64,000 nucleotides of DNA from an uncultured Pelagimonas sp. Its GTDB lineage: Bacteria > Pseudomonadota > Alphaproteobacteria > Rhodobacterales > Rhodobacteraceae. Positions 58,848-64,000 of the stretch are shown one piece after another (position 1 is the stretch's first letter; each line of letters opens with the position of its first letter). The notes under the pieces are model-generated. The model was not told the DNA's origin. It ran no database searches and saw only the letters and a program-made list of their open reading frames with translations. The DNA is taken from positions 62,001 through 126,000 of the forward strand of contig CANMPP010000004.1 in the NCBI GenBank assembly GCA_947499735.1, read 5' to 3'. The position numbers and the translations under genes were made by a program.

Positions 58848-59063
58848 CAACCTGCCGAAATTGCCTAATAATTCATTTTCCTCAACGCAGATTGACCTAA
58901 AACAGCCTAGAACTGCATCAAGCACGCACTTGATGAGCAGCCATACATTAAATTTTTATTAACCACTTGATATGAAGGCCGATACACGTTTAGCGTGAGT
59001 CATGCAGGCACTTTTAAAGTATTTTGTTTTGACATACGCCATTCCGTTAGGAGGAACACGGAT

Positions 59064-60242
59064 ATGACAGATGTAGTTATCGCCTCAGCCGCACGAACAG
59101 CGGTTGGAAGCTTTAATGGCTCTTTCGCGAATACGCCCGCTCATGATTTGGGCGCCGCTGTTTTAGAGGCCTTGGTTGCCAGGGCCGGAATTTCAAAAGA
59201 CGACATATCCGAAACGATTTTGGGCCAGGTCCTAAGCGCCGGACAAGGTCAAAACCCAGCCCGTCAGGCCCATATAAAAGCCGGTCTTCCGGTTGGCTCA
59301 GCGGCTTGGGGCATCAATCAGGTTTGTGGCTCAGGCTTACGCGCCGTTGCATTGGCTGCTCAGCATATTCAATTGGGCGATGCGTCGATCGCCTGTGCTG
59401 GCGGTCAGGAAAATATGTCACTATCCCCACATGTCGCGCATTTGCGGGCCGGAACGAAAATGGGCGATGTGAAATACATCGACTCTATGATCCGGGACGG
59501 TTTGTGGGATGCATTTAACGGCTACCATATGGGCCAAACAGCGGAAAACGTGGCCGAGCAATGGCAAATCAGCCGCGACATGCAGGATGAATTCGCACTT
59601 GCATCCCAGAACAAGGCGGAAGCTGCGCAAAAAGCTGGAAAATTCGATGATGAAATTGTGCCCTTCACGGTCAAACACCGGAAAGGCGACATCATCGTCG
59701 ATAAAGACGAATATATTCGACATGGTGCAACGATTGAAGGCATGCAAAAACTGCGGCCAGCCTTTATACGGGACGGAGGAACCGTTACGGCGGCCAATGC
59801 ATCTGGCATCAATGATGGTGCCGCTGGTGTATTGCTTATGAGCGCAGATGAAGCCGTAAAACGTGGCATCGAGCCGATGGGACGGATCGCGTCTTATGCC
59901 ACCGCTGGCGTCGATCCGTCCATTATGGGAACTGGACCTATTCCCGCATCGCGAAAAGCGCTGGAAAAAGCAGGATGGCGGGCCGAAGATTTGGACCTTG
60001 TCGAAGCAAACGAAGCCTTTGCAGCCCAAGCCTGCGCCGTGAACAAAGATATGGGTTGGGATCCAGCCATTGTGAATGTGAACGGCGGTGCAATCGCAAT
60101 CGGCCACCCCATTGGTGCCTCTGGCGCCCGAGTTTTGAATACTCTTCTATTCGAAATGAAACGACGCGACGCCAAAAAAGGCCTTGCGACATTGTGCATT
60201 GGCGGCGGTATGGGCGTCGCATTATGTGTAGAACGCGCTTAA
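59064..60242 (+). CDS. phaA: PhaA, acetyl-CoA acetyltransferase (beta-ketothiolase)
   Basis: A 392-residue thiolase that condenses two acetyl-CoA to acetoacetyl-CoA, the first step of polyhydroxybutyrate synthesis. Catalytic residues are present: Cys88 in [12 protein letters not shown], His in [13 protein letters not shown] (near 349) and Cys in [11 protein letters not shown] (near 379). AGGAGG lies nine bases before the ATG; the frame extends 23 codons upstream without support. phaB follows after 140 bases on the same strand. The polymerase gene phaC is not in this window. Confidence 0.95.
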   Translation: MTDVVIASAARTAVGSFNGSFANTPAHDLGAAVLEALVARAGISKDDISETILGQVLSAGQGQNPARQAHIKAGLPVGSAAWGINQVCGSGLRAVALAAQHIQLGDASIACAGGQENMSLSPHVAHLRAGTKMGDVKYIDSMIRDGLWDAFNGYHMGQTAENVAEQWQISRDMQDEFALASQNKAEAAQKAGKFDDEIVPFTVKHRKGDIIVDKDEYIRHGATIEGMQKLRPAFIRDGGTVTAANASGINDGAAGVLLMSADEAVKRGIEPMGRIASYATAGVDPSIMGTGPIPASRKALEKAGWRAEDLDLVEANEAFAAQACAVNKDMGWDPAIVNVNGGAIAIGHPIGASGARVLNTLLFEMKRRDAKKGLATLCIGGGMGVALCVERA

Positions 60243-60293
60243 TTCCCCGCGCGGTATAAATGTCTTGGGGGGTCTTTAAGCTCCTCAAGATCA

Positions 60294-60313
60294 GACAAGC
60301 AGAGCAGCTTGTC
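60294..60313. repeat. Inverted repeat between phaA and phaB
   Basis: GACAAGC-AGAGCA-GCTTGTC, a perfect 7-bp inverted repeat with a 6-base loop in the phaA-phaB gap. No T tail follows on either strand, so it is more likely an operator or mRNA processing hairpin than a terminator. Confidence 0.4.
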
Positions 60314-60382
60314 AAAAGTTATTACAGTTTGGATGAAACGTAGATATTTTCTACTCGTAGTATGGTCTGGGGGGACATTTAC

Positions 60383-61105
60383 ATGACTCGAATTGCACTG
60401 GTCACTGGCGGCAGCCGGGGGATTGGCAGCGCCATTTCAAAAGAGTTGAAGTCACTTGGGTATCAAGTGGCCGCAACCTATGCCGGGAATGACGAAAAGG
60501 CAGCCGCCTTTAGCGAAGAAACCGGCATACCCACATATAAATGGGATGTCAGCGATTATGAGGCGTCCAAAGCGGGCCTTGCGCAAGTAGAAGCGGATTT
60601 AGGGCCGATCGATATTGTTGTCGCCAATGCTGGCATCACGCGCGACGCCCCGTTTCACAAAATGACACCGCAACACTGGCAAGAGGTTATTGATACAAAC
60701 CTGACTGGCGTGTTCAATACGGTCCATCCGGTCTGGCCCGGCATGCGGGACCGCGGATTTGGTCGGATCATTGTGATTTCATCTATCAACGGACAGAAGG
60801 GCCAGTTTGGGCAGGCCAATTATGCGTCAACCAAGGCCGGAGATTTGGGTTTGATCAAAACCCTCGCGCAGGAAGGCGCACGCAAAGGCATTACGGCCAA
60901 TGCGATCTGTCCAGGCTATATCGCGACGGAAATGGTTATGGCCGTGCCCGAAAAAGTGCGTGACAGCATCATTGCCCAAATTCCGGCAGGTCGCCTTGGC
61001 GAACCAGAGGAAGTTGCGCGATGTGTCTCTTTCCTTGCTTCAGACGATTCCGGCTTCATCAACGGATCGACCCTAAGCGCAAATGGCGCGCAGTTTTTCG
61101 TTTGA
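60383..61105 (+). CDS. phaB: PhaB, acetoacetyl-CoA reductase
   Basis: A 240-residue short-chain dehydrogenase that reduces acetoacetyl-CoA to (R)-3-hydroxybutyryl-CoA with NADPH. It shows TGGSRGIGSAI (cofactor site, 8-18), VVANAGITRD, the catalytic Ser in VISSINGQKGQFGQANYASTKAG with the Tyr and Lys of YASTK, and the C-terminal GSTLSANGAQF typical of PhaB. GGGGGA precedes the ATG. A strong terminator follows, closing a phaA-phaB unit. Confidence 0.94.
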   Translation: MTRIALVTGGSRGIGSAISKELKSLGYQVAATYAGNDEKAAAFSEETGIPTYKWDVSDYEASKAGLAQVEADLGPIDIVVANAGITRDAPFHKMTPQHWQEVIDTNLTGVFNTVHPVWPGMRDRGFGRIIVISSINGQKGQFGQANYASTKAGDLGLIKTLAQEGARKGITANAICPGYIATEMVMAVPEKVRDSIIAQIPAGRLGEPEEVARCVSFLASDDSGFINGSTLSANGAQFFV

Positions 61106-61117
61106 TGTGAATATAAG

Positions 61118-61148
61118 AAAGGCCCGCCATATTATGACGGGCCTTTTT
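61118..61148 (+). terminator. Rho-independent terminator after phaB
   Basis: A 9-bp stem AAAGGCCCG / CGGGCCTTT with an 11-base loop and a T run, 12 bases after the stop codon. Confidence 0.93.
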
Positions 61149-61194
61149 GATCTTCGCGCCAACTGGGCCATGACAGCCAAGCTAGGTTTTCGTG

Positions 61195-61371
61195 TCACGC
61201 GGTGACAGTGGCCGATAGACGTGTAATTTCTTCTTTTATTCGCAGTTTTTGTTTCTTCAATTCCGCGACATGTAAGTCATCGCAACCGGGCGCGCGTTGT
61301 TCCGCTAGAACTGCGTCCGACAAGGTTTGGTGTTTCCGCTTCAGTTCATCTAGATGTGACGTCAAGCTCAT
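61195..61371 (-). CDS. YdcH-family small protein (DUF465)
   Basis: A 58-residue protein forming a helical hairpin: SLTSHLDELKRKHQTLSDAV, then a short turn with a Cys and a second helix LHVAELKKQKLRIKEEITRL. This is the YdcH/DUF465 family, common in proteobacteria and without an assigned function. GGAGG lies five bases before the ATG; an upstream extension of 14 codons is unsupported. It is a stand-alone gene between the phaB terminator and trmN6. Confidence 0.82.
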   Translation of the reverse strand: MSLTSHLDELKRKHQTLSDAVLAEQRAPGCDDLHVAELKKQKLRIKEEITRLSATVTA

Positions 61372-61488
61372 CAAGTCCTCCTGTCGAGTTATGTACAAGA
61401 CCCAGTCCATCACAGGTTTGGGATTCTGTCACGTAAAAGTTGCAAAACCGTCGCACAACCTATTGGCGAAAATTGTGCTAAACTGCTT

Positions 61489-62271
61489 TTATTTAGGAAA
61501 TGAAAGGCTTGCCCCATCGCGCAGAATAGCGCGAATTTGCGCAGTATAGCTTTCTGCGTCTTGTTCGTGCCGCGCACCCTGATGCATGAGAATCGGCGCA
61601 TGCAGTTTAAATGGCGATTTACCTTCCTTGCGCCCCCGTATCAAAACAAGTCGAGGGGGACGCCCTTCTCGCGGTGCAAGAGGCAAAATTTCCAACGATC
61701 CCAAATGCGCCTGAAAACCAACGACCATCTCAGGCAAACGTTCGACCCGCTGTACAAAGGTTGCATAACCACCCGGTTTTAAGCGCCGCGCAGCAACGGC
61801 AACCCAATCCGAAAGCGGTGTTTCCCCAGCCAATGCCATTTCACGCCCCTGATCTTGCGCTTTACGCCCATGCGCACGGTCGAAATAGGGTGGGTTGGCC
61901 ATCACGTGATCAAATCTTTGCGCCTTTATGTCATCCGGCAAAGCCGTAAGATCCGCAGCCACGACGTGCCCAGACAAGCCATTTTGATCCAAATTGCGTT
62001 GCCCAAGTGCGGCATAAGCGCGCTGTATTTCAACACCTGTCAGCGTCAGTCCCGCAACGCGCGCGCCCAGACAACATAGGCCTGGCGCAGCACCGCATCC
62101 CAATTCCAACACAGTTTGACCAGCTTTTGCAGGGATCGTCGCGGCCAGAAGAACAGGATCGACGCCCGCGCGATATCCCTGTTTTGGCTGCGATATCAGA
62201 ACCTTGCCACCCAAAAAAGCATCGGTTGTCACATCGTCACCCACAAAAAGGTCCGACGCAGACCCAGACAT
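61489..62271 (-). CDS. TrmN6-like tRNA (adenine-N6) methyltransferase
   Basis: A methyltransferase of about 260 residues with an S-adenosylmethionine-binding domain: LISQPKQGYRAGVDPVLLAA, VLELGCGAAPGLCCLG and the catalytic NPPYFDR motif, which indicates methylation of an exocyclic adenine nitrogen. It resembles YfiC/TrmN6, which modifies A37 of tRNA-Val. The ATG at 62271 comes three bases after the stop of the DUF2007 gene; GTG codons at 62277 and 62280, nearer a GGAG, are alternatives that would overlap it. The two genes are surely co-transcribed. Confidence 0.85.
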   Translation of the reverse strand: MSGSASDLFVGDDVTTDAFLGGKVLISQPKQGYRAGVDPVLLAATIPAKAGQTVLELGCGAAPGLCCLGARVAGLTLTGVEIQRAYAALGQRNLDQNGLSGHVVAADLTALPDDIKAQRFDHVMANPPYFDRAHGRKAQDQGREMALAGETPLSDWVAVAARRLKPGGYATFVQRVERLPEMVVGFQAHLGSLEILPLAPREGRPPRLVLIRGRKEGKSPFKLHAPILMHQGARHEQDAESYTAQIRAILRDGASLSFPK

Positions 62272-62273
62272 TG

Positions 62274-62483
62274 TCACCACGACACTCCGTTTTCCTGCAA
62301 CACCCTTTTGGCCCGGGTCAGGTCATCGCTACGCACCATTAAGCGGCGCGGAAAAATTCCAATCGATCCTTCTAGAACGCTCATATTTACGTCCATCTCG
62401 AAGCTAGGTATATCCTCTGAAGACAGAAGAGTTTTCACGAATGGGATCAGCGTGATGTCATTTGTACGTAACAGCTCTTCCAT
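62274..62483 (-). CDS. DUF2007-family small protein
   Basis: A 69-residue protein with the DUF2007 pattern: a short N-terminal segment, EELLRTNDITLIPFVKTLL, a central DVNMSV..GSIGIFPRRLMV strand region and the C-terminal DLTRAKRVLQENG helix. The family is labelled putative signal transducer and resembles small ACT/PII-like folds; no function is shown. Upstream in-frame codons exist, but this ATG gives the family length. It is coupled to trmN6 downstream and divergent from the polyprenyl synthase gene. Confidence 0.75.
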   Translation of the reverse strand: MEELLRTNDITLIPFVKTLLSSEDIPSFEMDVNMSVLEGSIGIFPRRLMVRSDDLTRAKRVLQENGVSW

Positions 62484-62570
62484 GACTAATGGATGTACGT
62501 GGACAGCGCGTATTTGTCGAGTATACAGAACACGACAATTGGCGTGCATGACCATAACAGGTGAAACAAA

Positions 62571-63572
62571 ATGAATTTGGAAACGCGATCACGTCTTAAG
62601 CCGCAAGATGCCCTGAGCGCCGCTTTGGCCTCGGAAATGGCTGATGTTAACGCATTGATCCAAAAACGTATGGCATCAAAACATGCCCCGCGCATTCCAG
62701 AAGTGACCGCACATTTGGTGAATGCGGGTGGCAAACGCCTGCGTCCAATGCTGACCCTCGCGGCGGCTCGGATCTGCGGCTATGGAGGCCCCTACCACAT
62801 TCATCTGGCTGCCACTGTTGAATTTATTCACACTGCAACCTTGCTGCATGACGATGTTGTGGATGAAAGCGAAAAGAGACGCGGTCGACCAACGGCCAAC
62901 TTGCTATGGGACAACAAATCCAGTGTCTTGGTAGGCGACTACCTGTTTGCCCGCGCGTTCCAATTGATGGTGGAGCCCGGCAATTTGCAAGTGCTGGAAA
63001 TCCTGTCAAATGCTGCAGCCACGATTGCCGAAGGCGAAGTGTTGCAGTTGACTGCAGCGCAGGATCTGTCGACCAGTGAAGATATTTATCTACAAGTGGT
63101 GCGCGGAAAAACAGCCGCGCTGTTTTCAGCAGCAACCGAAGCAGGCGCTGTCATAGCCGATGCACCAGAGGCCCATGTAAAAGCCCTATTTGATTATGGC
63201 GACGCGCTTGGCATTGCCTTTCAGATGGCTGATGATTTGCTCGACTATTGGGGCGGTGATGCAACTGGCAAAAACATAGGGGATGATTTCCGCGAACGGA
63301 AATTGACGCTACCTTTGATCAAGGCCGTTGCGAAAGCCGATGAAAGCGAACGCGCTTTTTGGAAACGCACGATCGAAAAGGGCAAACAGGAAGATGGCGA
63401 TCTGGAAGAGGCGCTGCTCCTGTTGAACAAACATGGAGCGCTGGAAGACACGCGCCAGGCCGCATTGGATTGGTCAGACAAAGCGCGGGCAGCCTTGACC
63501 GCCCTGCCCCCATCAGATCTGCGCGACATGCTGGATGACCTTGCGACCTATGTGGTTGCGCGTATCAACTAA
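62571..63572 (+). CDS. ispB: Polyprenyl diphosphate synthase (IspB-like)
   Basis: A 333-residue trans-prenyltransferase with both Asp-rich motifs: LLHDDVVDES, the first DDxxD-type, near residues 92-101, and MADDLLDYWG, the second. GGKRLRPML precedes the first. It elongates farnesyl diphosphate with isopentenyl units to make the ubiquinone side chain, probably decaprenyl in this group; chain length cannot be read from sequence by eye. AGGTGA precedes the ATG. Its stop overlaps the convergent ispE gene by eight bases. Confidence 0.92.
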   Translation: MNLETRSRLKPQDALSAALASEMADVNALIQKRMASKHAPRIPEVTAHLVNAGGKRLRPMLTLAAARICGYGGPYHIHLAATVEFIHTATLLHDDVVDESEKRRGRPTANLLWDNKSSVLVGDYLFARAFQLMVEPGNLQVLEILSNAAATIAEGEVLQLTAAQDLSTSEDIYLQVVRGKTAALFSAATEAGAVIADAPEAHVKALFDYGDALGIAFQMADDLLDYWGGDATGKNIGDDFRERKLTLPLIKAVAKADESERAFWKRTIEKGKQEDGDLEEALLLLNKHGALEDTRQAALDWSDKARAALTALPPSDLRDMLDDLATYVVARIN

Positions 63573-64000
63573 GCGTTACGGCCTTTATCCACCATTCAGG
63601 ATGCGCTTGGCGCAAAGCGATTGCGGCCTGTTCGGCAGCTTGTCGATCTGCGTACAGCCCAAAACAGGTCGCACCTGATCCAGACATACGGATGCATAAG
63701 CTATCTGTCGCAGACAAAGCCGCTAAAACATCTTCAATGATCGGCTGAATGGCAATGGCCGCCGCTTGCATGTCATTTCGTTGTGATTTGATCCAGGAAA
63801 TCGCATCTCGTGACGTTTGTAGCGGCGCCTTCGGCAGGTCCATGGGGGGATTATCGCGTTTTGTCAGGGCTTTAAATACGTCAGGCGTATGCACTGCTAT
63901 CCTAGGATTCACCAGAACGGCGCAGAGTTCGGGCATCACAAAAGGCGACACTTGTTCCCCGATCCCCTGCATACGGGACGATTTCGCCGCAAGGCACACC
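63565..64000 (-). CDS. ispE: IspE, 4-diphosphocytidyl-methylerythritol kinase, C-terminal part
   Basis: The minus-strand frame is open to the window edge, so only the last 145 or so residues are visible. The GHMP-kinase C-terminal motif SGSGATCFGLYAD is clear, as is LCAVLVNPRIAVHTPDVF upstream of it. IspE phosphorylates the 2-hydroxyl of CDP-methylerythritol in the non-mevalonate pathway to isoprenoids. The gene is convergent with the polyprenyl synthase that uses the pathway's products. Confidence 0.9.
   Translation of the reverse strand, partial: VCLAAKSSRMQGIGEQVSPFVMPELCAVLVNPRIAVHTPDVFKALTKRDNPPMDLPKAPLQTSRDAISWIKSQRNDMQAAAIAIQPIIEDVLAALSATDSLCIRMSGSGATCFGLYADRQAAEQAAIALRQAHPEWWIKAVTLS

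Overview
This 64 kb window looks like chromosomal DNA of a marine alphaproteobacterium, most likely the Roseobacter group of the Rhodobacterales. The evidence is a cyoABCD quinol oxidase operon ending in a SURF1 gene, glycine-betaine monooxygenase genes (gbcA/gbcB), a bluB gene under a cobalamin riboswitch, adjacent phaA/phaB genes, a succinoglycan-type exopolysaccharide set, and osmoregulated periplasmic glucan genes. By eye the base composition is a little above 50% G+C, dropping clearly in the capsule region (about 26.8-33.9 kb). I found no tRNA, rRNA, CRISPR array, integrase or insertion sequence.

Layout. 0-4.5 kb: surface polysaccharide genes (truncated family-2 glycosyltransferase, ExoV-like pyruvyltransferase, flippase, ExoA-like glycosyltransferase). 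4.6-6.2 kb: OxyR with both redox cysteines, then a secreted YHS protein. 6.3-14.2 kb, minus strand: a thiamine-diphosphate enzyme, a TTC38-like TPR protein and opgC-opgG-opgH, with overlapping reading frames in the opg part. 14.4-16.6 kb: katG, with a terminator and an OxyR-like half-site. 16.9-21.7 kb: cyoABCD-SURF1, divergent from an MFS transporter. 23.3-26.5 kb: secreted beta-propeller protein, agmatinase and M20 dipeptidase. 26.9-33.9 kb: a capsule export and glycosyltransferase island in which kpsE-kpsT are divergent from kpsM. 34-43 kb: gbcA-gbcB, divergent from a complete peptide/nickel-type ABC transporter with a fused double ATPase, an HSL-type hydrolase and a small zinc-ribbon membrane protein. 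43.2-49.1 kb: BASS-family transporter, bluB with its riboswitch, an HD-domain protein with the metal-ligand set of PhnZ-like diiron oxygenases, a CocE-type hydrolase and a desaturase. 49.2-54.5 kb: phosphonate-type ABC transporter phnC-phnD-phnE-phnE, followed by a VOC protein and a hexapeptide transferase, with no C-P lyase gene in view. 54.8-64 kb: secreted hydrolase, DEAD-box helicase, rpsD, an EAL phosphodiesterase, phaA-phaB, small housekeeping genes, a polyprenyl synthase and the 3' part of ispE.

How the genes work together. Three themes stand out. The first is the envelope: two separate polysaccharide regions plus periplasmic glucans. The second is oxidative and respiratory physiology: OxyR, KatG and a quinol oxidase. 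The third is uptake and breakdown of nitrogen- and phosphorus-containing small organics: betaine demethylation, a peptide-like importer with a hydrolase, a phosphonate importer, a PhnZ-like protein, agmatinase and dipeptidase. The most promising uncharacterised units are the gbcAB/ABC/hydrolase block, the PhnZ-like HD protein near a phosphonate importer that lacks C-P lyase, and a 12-bp hairpin that would hide the ribosome-binding site of a capsule glycosyltransferase.
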